DNA of 27,600 bases from Lachnospiraceae bacterium UBA7054 (GTDB lineage Bacteria; Bacillota; Clostridia; Lachnospirales; Lachnospiraceae): the NCBI GenBank assembly GCA_002492725.1, contig DLAF01000073.1:1-27600 (forward strand), written 5' to 3'. The translations under genes and the position numbers were made by a program. Shown here one piece after another: positions 1 to 8,266 of the stretch. The notes below the pieces were generated by a model. That model made no database searches and had not been told where the DNA came from. It saw only the letters and a program-made list of their open reading frames with translations. Every line of letters begins with the position of its first letter. Within the stretch, counting starts at the first letter, position 1.

Positions 1-309
1 AACGTACTTAACAAGGATGTTACGAAGCTGAAAATTGTAGATTTGATCAAGATGTTGGCAGCAAGACCACAGGAACAGGAGAAACTGGCATCGGTATTTG
101 ATGAACTGCGCAGAAACGTGCAGGCTGTAAAGCGGATCAATGAGCAGAACAGAGAGTTGATCGAGAGCGCGCTTGAGATGGTGCAGTTTAACATGCAGAT
201 AATTCAATCCCTGAATAAGGCGCCGGAAACGGCAAATTATAACAGGGGAGCCTACAATACCGGTGATGTGATCGGAACGGTCAACAAAGCATTTGACGCG
301 AAACAGTAA
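1..309 (+). CDS. flgN: FlgN-like flagellar export chaperone, C-terminal part (5' truncated by window edge)
   Basis: The reading frame is open from base 1, with no stop upstream of the first possible start (TTG at 43), so the gene begins outside the window and about 102 codons are visible. The visible protein is helical and rich in E, Q, N and R. It has a long amphipathic stretch (about residues 15-75 of the visible part) followed by a flexible Asn/Gly/Tyr tail, as in FlgN-type chaperones. FlgN proteins hold the hook-filament junction proteins FlgK and FlgL in the cytoplasm before export by the flagellar type III apparatus. Position supports the call: flgK starts 19 bases after the stop, and the flgN-flgK-flgL order is usual in Firmicutes. 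The family match rests on context and secondary structure more than on conserved residues, so an unrelated coiled-coil protein is possible but less likely. Confidence 0.72.
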   Translation, partial: NVLNKDVTKLKIVDLIKMLAARPQEQEKLASVFDELRRNVQAVKRINEQNRELIESALEMVQFNMQIIQSLNKAPETANYNRGAYNTGDVIGTVNKAFDAKQ

Positions 310-328
310 TTGTTGAGGACGGTGGATT

Positions 329-2017
329 ATGTCATTAATGAGCAGCCTTTATATAGGCGTATCAGGATTACAAACATCAAATAATGCGCTCAATACGACG
401 GCGCATAACATGTCTAACTTGGACACCCAGGGGTATACCAGGCAGCAGGTGCAGCAGGGTACGAGAAATTATATCACGCACTCTAAGGACACCTCAAGGA
501 ACTGGATACAGACCGGTCTCGGTGTCAATTATACCCGAACAAGACAGGAAAGAGACGCGATATTGGACAGAAACTATCGCCGCGAAGCGGGGCGGAAGTC
601 TTTTTATGATGTGACTTCAGCGGCGCTGGAGGAGATTGAGTATATTCTGGGTGAATCCAACGAAGGCCATGAGTTTTCGGTGGCGTTGATAGGCGACCAT
701 AATGATGCGAATACGAAAGACGGACTCTGGGGTGCGATACAGGAGTTGACCAAAGATCCGACTGCTTCTGTCAATCAGAACCTGTTTGTGACTAAGGCCT
801 ACGAGTTTATCACGAAGGCGCAGAAGGTGTACAACAGTCTCTGCGAGTATCAGGACAATATGAATCAAAAGGTAAAGTCGGACGTTGACCTGATCAATAG
901 CTATGCGCAGGAGATCGAAGCCTTAAACCGTGCAATCGTGAGAGTGGAAGGTGGTCCGGAGCATGCCAACGATATGAGAGACCGCAGGAACTATCTTCTG
1001 GACGAGTTAGGTAAGATCGGAAGCATTGCTTATTCCGAGGATGCGTCAGGGTATGTGAGCGTCCGTTTTGAACAGGTGGAACTGGTGAAGGGCAGCCTGG
1101 TCAATGAAATGTGCCTGTACGAGGATCCGCAGACCGGTTTTTACACGCCTTACTGGAAGATGCTTGCCACTTTCGATAAATTTGACGATATGGGAAATCC
1201 CATCGTTTCAAAAGAAAATATAGAGGGGGCGGAGGTTTTTGACCTTACCCAGAAGATATCTTCGGAGTTCAACACGGATATCGGATCCCTAAAGGGCACT
1301 TTGCTTGCCAGAGGAGACCACAGGGCTACGCACAGCGAACTTGACAATATTAATCCGGACGGCGTATATGAAGAGAACTGGTATAACACGCACGTCGAAC
1401 AGTCTTTGATCATGAATGTGCAGGCTGAGTTTGATAAGCTGGTGCATATCGTCACGACAAAGATCAACGATGTTCTGCGGCAGGGCGCGGAGAGGGCGAC
1501 GGCTCTTAATCCCGATTCCGACTATCTGCGGGATGAAAATGGCGAACCCTATCAGCTGTTTGAGCTTATGGTGCAGGAGGACGGCAAACCGGAAACCGGT
1601 TGGACGGTGAGAAATATTTTAATCAATCAGGAATTGCGTCAGAACCCGTCCCTGTTGAGTTTTCGCTGGGGTGAGCACTCTGAGGATCACGAGACTATGG
1701 AGGCTCTGAAAAAAGCATTTGAGGAGACGGCATATACGTTGAATCCCAACGTTACAACACCGGTATGCTTCAAGGATTATTATAAAAATCTGGTATCGCA
1801 GATTGCCAATAACGGATCGGTGTTCCGGGCAGTGCAGGAGAATCAGGATGTGGCTACGGATGCGCTGATGTATGCGCGTGAACAGATCGTGGGCGTATCT
1901 TCTGATGAAGAATTGACCAATATGATTATGTATCAGAACGCTTACAACGCATCCAGCAGATATATCAATGTGATCAGCGAGATGCTGGATCATCTGTTAT
2001 CCACATTAGGCAGGTAA
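329..2017 (+). CDS. flgK: Flagellar hook-associated protein FlgK (HAP1), first copy, 562 aa
   Basis: FlgK is a secreted structural protein forming the junction between hook and filament. The N-terminus carries the rod/hook-family signature (GVSGLQTSNNALNTTAHN, then NLDTQGYTRQ, residues about 10-40). The C-terminus (about 527-562) has the matching helix with MYQNAYNASSRYINVISEM, typical of the flagellar basal-body C-terminal domain. These two helices pair to form the D0 core; the middle is variable. Length is within the FlgK range. The start at 329 follows a purine-rich GAGGACGGTGG stretch; an in-frame ATG three codons later (338) is an alternative. It sits 19 bases after flgN and 12 bases before a second flgK, so all three are probably co-transcribed. 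Which of the two copies is the major junction protein cannot be decided from sequence. Confidence 0.93.
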   Translation: MSLMSSLYIGVSGLQTSNNALNTTAHNMSNLDTQGYTRQQVQQGTRNYITHSKDTSRNWIQTGLGVNYTRTRQERDAILDRNYRREAGRKSFYDVTSAALEEIEYILGESNEGHEFSVALIGDHNDANTKDGLWGAIQELTKDPTASVNQNLFVTKAYEFITKAQKVYNSLCEYQDNMNQKVKSDVDLINSYAQEIEALNRAIVRVEGGPEHANDMRDRRNYLLDELGKIGSIAYSEDASGYVSVRFEQVELVKGSLVNEMCLYEDPQTGFYTPYWKMLATFDKFDDMGNPIVSKENIEGAEVFDLTQKISSEFNTDIGSLKGTLLARGDHRATHSELDNINPDGVYEENWYNTHVEQSLIMNVQAEFDKLVHIVTTKINDVLRQGAERATALNPDSDYLRDENGEPYQLFELMVQEDGKPETGWTVRNILINQELRQNPSLLSFRWGEHSEDHETMEALKKAFEETAYTLNPNVTTPVCFKDYYKNLVSQIANNGSVFRAVQENQDVATDALMYAREQIVGVSSDEELTNMIMYQNAYNASSRYINVISEMLDHLLSTLGR

Positions 2018-2029
2018 GGGAGATTAATT

Positions 2030-3916
2030 ATGGCATCTACATTTTTTGGACTGACAATTGCATCATCGGGGCTTCGGGCAGCCAATGCGGCCTTAAACAC
2101 GACTGGCAATAATATCAGCAATGTGCAGACGGCCGGCTACAGCAGGCAGGAAGTAAAGACAGAGGCGGCCAATGCGCTACGCGTGTTTGCCACTTACGGC
2201 TGTGCGGGCGCGGGCGTGGAAACGTTGGCTATCGAGCGGGTGAGAGATCTCTTTTACGATCATAAATACTGGGATAATGAAACCAAGCTCGGTGAGTATG
2301 ACGCAAAACTCTATTACTGCAATATGATCCAGGAGTATTTAAAGGATGATAATACGACCGGTTTCAGATCGCTCTTTTCAAAATTGGAAGCTGCTCTTCA
2401 GGAGATCACGAAGAATGCGGGCAGCACTGATGTCAAAGGGCAGTTTCTGGGAACGGCTAAGGCGCTGACTGACTATTTCAACAATATGTACGGGGATTTC
2501 AGGGATATGCAGTCGGATGTAAACGATGAGATCAAGATCCGGGCGGATCAGATCAATTCCATCGCGCAGGATCTGGCTACGGTCAATAAGCAGATCAATA
2601 CCATCGAGTTGACGGGCAGTATTGCAAATGAGCTTCGTGATAAGAGAGATATGCTGATTGATGAACTTTCCGCCATTGTGGATGTGCAGACGCAGGAGCT
2701 GCCGATTCTGGATCAGGAGGGAGTTCCGACGGCGGCGCACAGATATATGGTAAAGATTGCAGGCGGGCAGACTCTGGTGGATATGGACGAGTATAAAACG
2801 CTGATCTGCGTGGCGCGTTCGGATGAGGAGAAGGTAAACCAATCCGATATTGACGGCCTGTACGATATCAAGTGGAGCAATGGCATGGAATTCAGCCTTT
2901 ACAACGCTTCCATGGGGGGTACGCTCCGCGGATTGATTGAGATGCGTGACGGAAACAATGGTGAGTATTTTAAGGGAACGGTTACCAGTGTGGCTTTCCA
3001 TAATAGTATTTCCACCGTAACCATCAAGACGACAGAGCCTCATTTGCAGGACATGGCAAAATGTAATCTGTCCGATACCGGCGGCGTTATCAATATCGGA
3101 GATCAGCTTTTTAGTTATACAAAGTGGGTCTATAACGGCAATGGGGAATACACGTTTACGGTTGATAACAACAAGAGCGATATGCCGCTGACGCAGGAAA
3201 AGACCTGGACAGAAGTTTCCATCGGCGGCGAGGTGGATTATCAGGGCGTGCCCTATTATATGAAGCAGATGAACGAGTGGGTGCGTGAATTTGCAAAGAA
3301 GGTAAATGATATCTTCAAGGAGGGGCTTACAGCGGAAGATCCGCCGAAAAAAGCGGATATTCTCTTTACGGCGGATTATCCGAGGCAGGATGGACAGTAT
3401 ACCCAAAATGAGCTGGACACCTCTGCGCCAAACGAGGAAAATACCGGTTATTATAATATGACGGCCGGCAATGTGACGATTTTGGATGCGGTGGTGAAAA
3501 ACCCGGATCTTCTCGGAACGAGAAAGGATATTGATAAAGATCAGGGAATTGGCGTACCGGGCGGCGATGGTGAGGATGAATTAGAAGGCAGAGAGCAGTG
3601 CGAGCAGGTATGGGCCGTGATATCCATGATAGGCGACAAAAACCAGTTCAGTTTCCGCGGCAGGGATGCGGGCGGTTTTCTGGAATGCGTGCTTTCGGAT
3701 GCGACTTTAAATACCAGCAATGCCGAAACCTTTTATAACACGTACTTTAGCCTGGAGACAAACATCGACAACCAGAGGACTTCTATTTCCGGTGTGGATG
3801 AGGATGAAGAGGCTATGAATCTGGTAAAGTATGAGAATGCTTATACATTGGCTTCCAAAATGATCAATGTTTTGACGGAAATCTACGATAGACTGATACT
3901 GCAGACAGGCGTATAA
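2030..3916 (+). CDS. flgK: Flagellar hook-associated protein FlgK, second tandem copy, 628 aa
   Basis: This is a second complete FlgK-type protein directly behind the first. The N-terminal signature is present (GLTIASSGLRAANAALNTTG, then NNISNVQTAGYSRQE, residues about 6-43), as is the C-terminal D0 helix (KYENAYTLASKMINVLTEIYDRL, about 600-622). The central region is longer than in copy 1 and differs strongly: it has an acidic, Gly/Asn-rich block around residues 455-525 and an inserted beta-rich segment around 310-390. Both conserved ends are intact and the frame is open, so it is not a decaying duplicate. The start has an AAGGGAG ribosome binding site, and flgL follows 18 bases after the stop. 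It may form mixed or alternative hook-filament junctions with copy 1; that is inference. A distinct hook-associated protein of the same fold is the main alternative. Confidence 0.88.
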   Translation: MASTFFGLTIASSGLRAANAALNTTGNNISNVQTAGYSRQEVKTEAANALRVFATYGCAGAGVETLAIERVRDLFYDHKYWDNETKLGEYDAKLYYCNMIQEYLKDDNTTGFRSLFSKLEAALQEITKNAGSTDVKGQFLGTAKALTDYFNNMYGDFRDMQSDVNDEIKIRADQINSIAQDLATVNKQINTIELTGSIANELRDKRDMLIDELSAIVDVQTQELPILDQEGVPTAAHRYMVKIAGGQTLVDMDEYKTLICVARSDEEKVNQSDIDGLYDIKWSNGMEFSLYNASMGGTLRGLIEMRDGNNGEYFKGTVTSVAFHNSISTVTIKTTEPHLQDMAKCNLSDTGGVINIGDQLFSYTKWVYNGNGEYTFTVDNNKSDMPLTQEKTWTEVSIGGEVDYQGVPYYMKQMNEWVREFAKKVNDIFKEGLTAEDPPKKADILFTADYPRQDGQYTQNELDTSAPNEENTGYYNMTAGNVTILDAVVKNPDLLGTRKDIDKDQGIGVPGGDGEDELEGREQCEQVWAVISMIGDKNQFSFRGRDAGGFLECVLSDATLNTSNAETFYNTYFSLETNIDNQRTSISGVDEDEEAMNLVKYENAYTLASKMINVLTEIYDRLILQTGV

Positions 3917-3934
3917 AGAAAGAGGGTAAATGCC

Positions 3935-5644
3935 ATGAGAATGACCAATAAGATCATGCGGAACAACTCCGCATACAACATCAATCAGAATAAGATACTG
4001 CAGGATAAGTTAACGAATCAGATGACTACGCAGAGTAAGATCACGCGTCCCTCTGATGATCCGGTGGTGGCGATTCGTGCGCTTCGTCTGCGAAGCAATG
4101 TAACTGCGGTTACCCAGTACAATGAAAAGAACGCGGATGATGCGAGACAGTGGCTGACCCTGACGGCTGACGCCATGGTTACGGTAGATAAGGTGCTCAA
4201 CGATCTTTATAATCAGGCAACGACGTCCTCGAGCAAATATGAGACGGCCGATGATCTGAAGATCCTTCTGACACAGATGAAGCAGACGGCGGCAGAGTTT
4301 TATTCCTGCGCAAACGTAGATTATGCGGGACGTTACGTTTTCTCCGGCTACAGGACGGATCTCCCGGTGACTTTTACCGCGGAAGATATCAAAGATATGG
4401 AAGTCCATCCGGTATCCTTCAATATTGATGAAAGTTATGGATTCGCGGATATCAGTAAGGTCACTTATACCGACTACAGTGAGGTAGAGGACAGAACAAA
4501 TAATAATACGGATACCGAGACGTCTTACGAGCAGAGTGTTAAGAACAGTACGCTCTATCGTTTCCGAATCTCCTATAATGATTTGGATTCTCTGGGAACG
4601 GAGACGAAAGATGAGAATGGCAATACCGTATCGGCAGGACGAAAGCTGACCTTTACGATGCCCGACGGCACGAAGGTGACGGCAACGGCGACGAAGGCGG
4701 ATGGCACGGTAGATAAAGATGCCGACGGGAAGCCTGTGATCACGACCACGGCTGTGGACAAAGACGGAAATGCGGTTGCGGCTGCGGATGTGCCGGAGGT
4801 GAAGGAGTTTTCGAATCGGGAAGAGGCGTATAAAGCGATTGCGGATGGATTTTCCGGGATTGCCTATGTGCCGGCCAGCGGTGAACTGGTATTTTCGAAA
4901 GATTTTTATGAAACGAATTTTAACGAGGCTGCCTTTAATAAAAGCAGTACCGGTTTTCAGGTAAACTATGACAAGTCTACATGGAAAAATGGCGATATCA
5001 ATCCGGTACATTATTTCAAATGCACGGAGACCAGGAATATGGCAGCTCCGGATGAGAAACCTGATCTGAGAAAAACCGCTTACAATACCCAGCGGGAAGA
5101 GGGAAGAAATCAGGACATCTATTATGATGTGGGTTACAACCAGCAGATTCAGGTGAATACCCGCGCGGATGAGGTGTTTACCCACGATGTGCAGAGAGAT
5201 ATGGACGATTTCGAGTATTACCACAGGCAGCTGGAGGAAATTGAGAAACTGCAGGAAAACCTGGACAAGGAACTTAAAGAGTGTGCGGAGGGTACCCCGC
5301 AGTATGAAGATCTGACCAAGCGGATCGAGGGTGCAAAGAAGGCGTGGACGTATATCCGGGACAATATTCACACCAAGTTTGAAAACCAGATCACGAAGTG
5401 TAAGAAATACATGGATGAAGCCAGAGTGGCGATGACGGATAATGCCACCAGAGGAAGCCGTTTGGAGCTGATTTCTACCAGACTGACGAACCAGCAGGCT
5501 ACCTTCAAGGAGCTTCAGCAGGATAATGAGGGCATTGACATCACTGAGGTGGCGGTCGAACTGACCAGCGCAGGTCTGACTTATAATGCGGCTCTTATGG
5601 CAACCGGTAAGATCATGCAGACAAATTTGATGAATTATATTTGA
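3935..5644 (+). CDS. flgL: Flagellar hook-associated protein FlgL (HAP3), unusually long, 569 aa
   Basis: FlgL is the second junction protein, between FlgK and flagellin, and is a flagellin relative. The N-terminus (MTNKIMRNNSAYNINQNK, then ITRPSDDPVVAIRALRLR, residues about 3-55) has the flagellin-type helix and the conserved P-S-D-D-P motif of FlgL. The C-terminus (about 500-569) has the matching flagellin-like helix ending MQTNLMNYI. Well-studied FlgL proteins are near 300 residues, so this one is nearly double. The extra length is a beta-type insertion rich in Lys/Thr/Asp (about 210-300, with short DKDADGK and DKDGNA repeats) plus a charged coiled-coil segment (about 420-490). It lies in the flgK-flgK-flgL-fliW-csrA run with 18-19 base spacings. 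The identity is secure from both ends; the function of the insertion is unknown. Confidence 0.92.
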   Translation: MRMTNKIMRNNSAYNINQNKILQDKLTNQMTTQSKITRPSDDPVVAIRALRLRSNVTAVTQYNEKNADDARQWLTLTADAMVTVDKVLNDLYNQATTSSSKYETADDLKILLTQMKQTAAEFYSCANVDYAGRYVFSGYRTDLPVTFTAEDIKDMEVHPVSFNIDESYGFADISKVTYTDYSEVEDRTNNNTDTETSYEQSVKNSTLYRFRISYNDLDSLGTETKDENGNTVSAGRKLTFTMPDGTKVTATATKADGTVDKDADGKPVITTTAVDKDGNAVAAADVPEVKEFSNREEAYKAIADGFSGIAYVPASGELVFSKDFYETNFNEAAFNKSSTGFQVNYDKSTWKNGDINPVHYFKCTETRNMAAPDEKPDLRKTAYNTQREEGRNQDIYYDVGYNQQIQVNTRADEVFTHDVQRDMDDFEYYHRQLEEIEKLQENLDKELKECAEGTPQYEDLTKRIEGAKKAWTYIRDNIHTKFENQITKCKKYMDEARVAMTDNATRGSRLELISTRLTNQQATFKELQQDNEGIDITEVAVELTSAGLTYNAALMATGKIMQTNLMNYI

Positions 5645-5663
5645 TAGGGAAAGGATAAGAGGT

Positions 5664-6140
5664 ATGCAGATAACAACGAGGGTATTTGGAGAGGTTACCA
5701 TTGACGATGAGAAGCTCATTCATTTTCCGAACGGTATCATAGGCTTTCCGGATCTGCAGGATTTTGCGCTGATCCACGATGAGGAGAAGAGCGGCACGGA
5801 CACGATTCACTGGCTGCAGTCCATTCAGGAACCCGGTTTTGCGATGCCCGTAATGGATCCGCTCATCGTATGCCCGGACTATAATCCCGAAGTGGATGAT
5901 GAGCTTTTAAAAAACATCGGTGAGCTTGTGCCGGAAGAGCTTTTGGTGATGGTAACAATGACAGTGCCGAAGGGCAGCGTGGAAAAGATGACGGTGAATC
6001 TGAAAGGGCCCATTGTAATTAATGCGGCACAGAAACTTGGCACGCAGGTGATCGTGGAGGGAGATAAGTATCCGGTGAAATTCCCCATCTATGACATCTT
6101 GAGCCGTAATAAAAATCAAAGTGAAAAGGCGGGTGAGTAA
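5664..6140 (+). CDS. fliW: Flagellar assembly factor FliW, 158 aa
   Basis: FliW is a small cytoplasmic protein that binds CsrA and antagonises it. In Bacillus subtilis it also binds unexported flagellin, so that flagellin export state sets CsrA activity on flagellin mRNA. The sequence matches the family throughout: an early IHFPNGIIGFPDLQDFALI stretch (about 18-36), a central FAMPVMDPLIVCPDY (about 55-69), then VMVTMTVPKG and a late LKGPIVINAAQKLGTQVI. Length is normal. A GAGG-containing ribosome binding site lies just before the ATG. The stop TAA is immediately followed by the csrA ATG, with no base between, which implies coupled translation of the antagonist pair. The flagellin leader in this window carries probable CsrA sites, so the whole circuit is local. 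Confidence 0.96.
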   Translation: MQITTRVFGEVTIDDEKLIHFPNGIIGFPDLQDFALIHDEEKSGTDTIHWLQSIQEPGFAMPVMDPLIVCPDYNPEVDDELLKNIGELVPEELLVMVTMTVPKGSVEKMTVNLKGPIVINAAQKLGTQVIVEGDKYPVKFPIYDILSRNKNQSEKAGE

Positions 6141-6359
6141 ATGTTAGCTTTATCCAGAAAAAGGAACGAAGCACTGGTGATTAACAACAACGTGGAGGTC
6201 ACGGTGCTTGAGATCAAAGGCGAACAGGTAAAGCTCGGCATCAGCGCGCCCAGGGAAGTGCCTGTGTACCGCAAGGAAGTTTACGTACAGATTCAGGATG
6301 CCAACAAGGAAGCCGGAGGTGTGGACGGCATGGAGGCGCTCAAGAATTTACTAGGATAG
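6141..6359 (+). CDS. csrA: RNA-binding translational regulator CsrA, 72 aa
   Basis: CsrA is a homodimeric RNA-binding protein that recognises GGA motifs, ideally in hairpin loops, and commonly blocks ribosome binding. The family signature is complete: MLALSRKRNEALVINNNVEV (residues 1-20), EIKGEQVKLGISAPREVPVYRKEVY (about 27-51) and a short, variable C-terminal tail. The GISAP and VYRKEV segments contain the positions that contact RNA in characterised CsrA/RsmE dimers. It abuts the fliW stop codon exactly and is the last gene of the operon, followed by a strong terminator. In Bacillus the main known target is flagellin mRNA; the candidate target here is the leader at 11471-11596. Confidence 0.97.
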   Translation: MLALSRKRNEALVINNNVEVTVLEIKGEQVKLGISAPREVPVYRKEVYVQIQDANKEAGGVDGMEALKNLLG

Positions 6360-6375
6360 CATGAAAAGAAAAGGG

Positions 6376-6406
6376 CGGATATGGCAAAAGTGTCATATCC
6401 GTTTTT
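6376..6406 (+). terminator. Intrinsic terminator after csrA, probably bidirectional
   Basis: The stem is 11 bp (6376-6386 with 6391-6401, one G-T wobble) around the loop AAAG, followed by five T (6402-6406). On the opposite strand the hairpin is followed by a pyrimidine-rich run, so it could also stop transcription from the convergent glycosyltransferase gene, whose TAA stop (6405-6407) overlaps the T tract. Confidence 0.9.
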
Positions 6407-7577
6407 ACTGTGTCAGGATCCTGATCATCTGCGCGAGTCTGATTTCATAGGTGTGATGCGCTGCGACCTTTTCATACCCGCGGATTGCAATTTCCATTCG
6501 CTCGTCCTCGTGGGTCAGATAGTACTGTATCTTTTCTTCCAGCTCCGCCATCGACTCATAGGTTTCCAGGTCCCTTCCAATCTCAAAATAATCGGGGATC
6601 TCCGCCTGATAGTTGGTGAGAAGGAAACCACCGCAGGCTAAGACGTCCCAGATGCGCTGGGAGAGGCCGGTCTCGATGGGGCGCATGGTCATGTTCAGGT
6701 TGATGCGGCTGGCCTGGAAGACCCTTGGCATCTCGGTCAGGGTGCGTACCCCACCCCGGCAGTCCACGCGGGGGAGGGCAGAGGTGTCGCTTCTGGTGTA
6801 GAGGGTGACGGGAAAATGTTCAGAAAGGCGCGCAAGGGTGCGCTCCCGCTCCACAGCAGCGAGTTTCATGCCGATGTATTGGTGGGCGACGAGGTAGCGG
6901 TCGGCGCCTTCCCGTAAATCTTCCCCCCGATAAAAGTTGGGATCCGCATCGGCGATTTCCCGAATGACCGCATCAGTCAAACTGCTCTCAATCAGGTTAG
7001 CGCCGTACACCGTAAGCTGTGCCTCCATTAAGCCGTCCACGAAACCTCTGGTGCGGTCGGAGAGGGACAGCCCGTCATAGCGGCATTTTTCCGTGTAGAG
7101 AGAGCCAACGAAGGAAACTTCCGCCCCGTAGGCGGCATAGTCCGCCTCGGTCATGGAGAGGACCGCACGCTCAAAACACTTCACATCGGCTGCTAACGGC
7201 AGATAGTGGATGCAGGCGGGATTGACGGGAGAGAAGTATTCATACTGTGCCCGGTCAAACAGAAAAACGCGGTTGTACGAATTTCGCAGGGCGTTTGAAA
7301 AAAGCTCCGGCACCGGGCTGTCTACTGTCCAGCAGACATAGGGGACTTTCAGTTTTTCACAGGTGTACGAGATGGCGGGGAAAAAATTGATACTGAACAC
7401 GAAGGCCGGCGGGTTTTTGAGGATCCGGCTGCTGACCGCTTCGGCACACTGTCTCGGCGTGGTCTGCTTGTCGTGCATCTCCCGCTCCTCGGTATGCACC
7501 GTAATGCCGAAATGCTCAAAGGCGCCTATGATGGCGGGCTCGCATATGTTGTTGTAGCGGTAGAATAAAATTTCCAT
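6405..7577 (-). CDS. CgeB-like family glycosyltransferase, 390 aa
   Basis: This is a predicted cytoplasmic GT-B-fold glycosyltransferase of the CgeB-like type: an N-terminal Rossmann half (DUF3880-like) and a C-terminal nucleotide-sugar-binding half (glycosyl transferase group 1-like). Visible features are the N-terminal strand MEILFYRYNN, a mid-protein block YLPLAADV...EVSFVGSLYTEK (about 140-185), and the C-terminal SRINLNMTMRPIETG and DVLACGGFLLTNYQ (about 295-335), where this family keeps acidic and glycine-rich donor-site residues. I chose the ATG at 7577 over upstream ATGs because GGAGAAGG sits just before it and the protein then begins like its paralogue at 14770-15906. Transcription runs toward csrA and away from flaG. 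Its setting between two flagellar operons suggests modification of flagellin or another flagellar protein; donor and acceptor cannot be told from sequence. Confidence 0.82.
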   Translation of the reverse strand: MEILFYRYNNICEPAIIGAFEHFGITVHTEEREMHDKQTTPRQCAEAVSSRILKNPPAFVFSINFFPAISYTCEKLKVPYVCWTVDSPVPELFSNALRNSYNRVFLFDRAQYEYFSPVNPACIHYLPLAADVKCFERAVLSMTEADYAAYGAEVSFVGSLYTEKCRYDGLSLSDRTRGFVDGLMEAQLTVYGANLIESSLTDAVIREIADADPNFYRGEDLREGADRYLVAHQYIGMKLAAVERERTLARLSEHFPVTLYTRSDTSALPRVDCRGGVRTLTEMPRVFQASRINLNMTMRPIETGLSQRIWDVLACGGFLLTNYQAEIPDYFEIGRDLETYESMAELEEKIQYYLTHEDERMEIAIRGYEKVAAHHTYEIRLAQMIRILTQ

Positions 7578-7608
7578 AACCTTCTCCATCTTCGTCGTTG
7601 TTGATAAC

Positions 7609-7637
7609 ATTATAACAAGCCTGCATTGAAAAGACAA
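7609..7637 (-). promoter_or_regulatory. SigA-type promoter for the CgeB-like gene
   Basis: Read on the - strand: TTGTCT (7637-7632), 17-base spacer, TATAAT (7614-7609), with TG one base before the -10 (extended -10). The start site would fall near 7602, giving a leader of about 25 nt before the ATG at 7577. Confidence 0.75.
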
Positions 7638-7641
7638 TTTA

Positions 7642-7660
7642 TTTGCGGTTTTCTCGCAAA
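7642..7660. repeat. Inverted repeat between divergent promoters (possible operator)
   Basis: TTTGCG (7642-7647), 7-base spacer, CGCAAA (7655-7660). It sits almost centrally between the -35 box of the - strand promoter (edge 7637) and the -35 box of the + strand sigma-28-type promoter (edge 7666). Position and perfect symmetry suggest a protein-binding site, but no regulator can be named and a chance 6-bp palindrome is possible. Confidence 0.35.
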
Positions 7661-7665
7661 AGCAC

Positions 7666-7692
7666 TAAATATATTCTCTTTTTTTCCGATAT
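7666..7692 (+). promoter_or_regulatory. Sigma-28/SigD-type promoter of the flaG-fliD-fliS operon
   Basis: TAAA (7666-7669), 15-base spacer, TCCGATAT (7685-7692). This matches the Bacillus SigD pattern TAAA-N15-GCCGATAT at all but one position. Transcription would begin near 7699, giving a leader of about 90 nt. That leader contains a small hairpin (CTGTCC 7712-7717 with GGACAG 7725-7730) and ends in a strong ribosome binding site, GGAGGTGATT. Confidence 0.85.
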
Positions 7693-7790
7693 AAGTTATA
7701 AGAGATTACGTCTGTCCGTATGCGGGACAGCGCGGTCATGAGACGATTCCAAAAACTTTTTTACGAAATATCACATGGAGGTGATTAACG

Positions 7791-8243
7791 ATGGCAGCGA
7801 TTGAACCATTAAACAGTGTCATGACATATCAGGCACAGCAAACAGCAAAACCACAGGCAGTGGCGCCGGTTAACACGGAAGTACCGACGGACGGCCAGAC
7901 AGTGAATGTTGATGAGACGACTGCGGCGGTGACGAGGCCTCAGACTGAGGATGAGAAGGGAAAGAGCGGCGATAATGCCGGCAGTCAGCAGCAGGCGGGC
8001 ACTATGACGCAGGCGCAGCAGTCGGAGCAGCTGAAAAAGGCGATTGCGGAGATGAACAGAAAGATCAATAACAGCAACGAAGAGGCTGTTTTTGGCTTTC
8101 ACGAGGACACCAACCGCATCATGATCAAGATCATGGATAAGGAAACCAAAGAAGTAATCAAGGAATTCCCGCCTGAAAAGACGCTGGATATGATTGCCAG
8201 AATCTGGGAGATGGCTGGTATTCTCGTAGATGAAAAGAGATAG
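7791..8243 (+). CDS. flaG: FlaG family flagellar protein, 150 aa
   Basis: The C-terminal third (about 95-150) is a clear FlaG domain: VFGFHEDTNRIMIKIMDKET, then VIKEFPPEKTLDMIARIWEM. It is preceded by a long, low-complexity, Gln/Ala/Thr-rich N-terminal region (about 15-75) that is likely disordered. FlaG proteins are poorly understood; in some bacteria loss of FlaG changes filament length, and the gene normally sits next to fliD, as here (fliD starts 23 bases downstream). The ATG follows a strong GGAGGTGATT site. It is the first gene behind the sigma-28-type promoter at 7666, so it belongs to the late, filament-stage genes. Confidence 0.93.
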   Translation: MAAIEPLNSVMTYQAQQTAKPQAVAPVNTEVPTDGQTVNVDETTAAVTRPQTEDEKGKSGDNAGSQQQAGTMTQAQQSEQLKKAIAEMNRKINNSNEEAVFGFHEDTNRIMIKIMDKETKEVIKEFPPEKTLDMIARIWEMAGILVDEKR

Positions 8244-8266
8244 GCTGACAGACAGGAGGTAACAAA

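Noticed and set aside
4010..5719. Long antisense open frame (569 codons) opposite flgL, and a similar one opposite the second flgK (2378-3406)
   Set aside because: They mirror a well-supported gene, have no family signature, are rich in Ile/Arg/Leu as expected from reverse reading, and lack a promoter or ribosome binding site.
7693..7790. Riboswitch or T-box in the flaG leader
   Set aside because: Only a small 6-bp hairpin (7712-7730) is visible; no known riboswitch layout or terminator/antiterminator pair.
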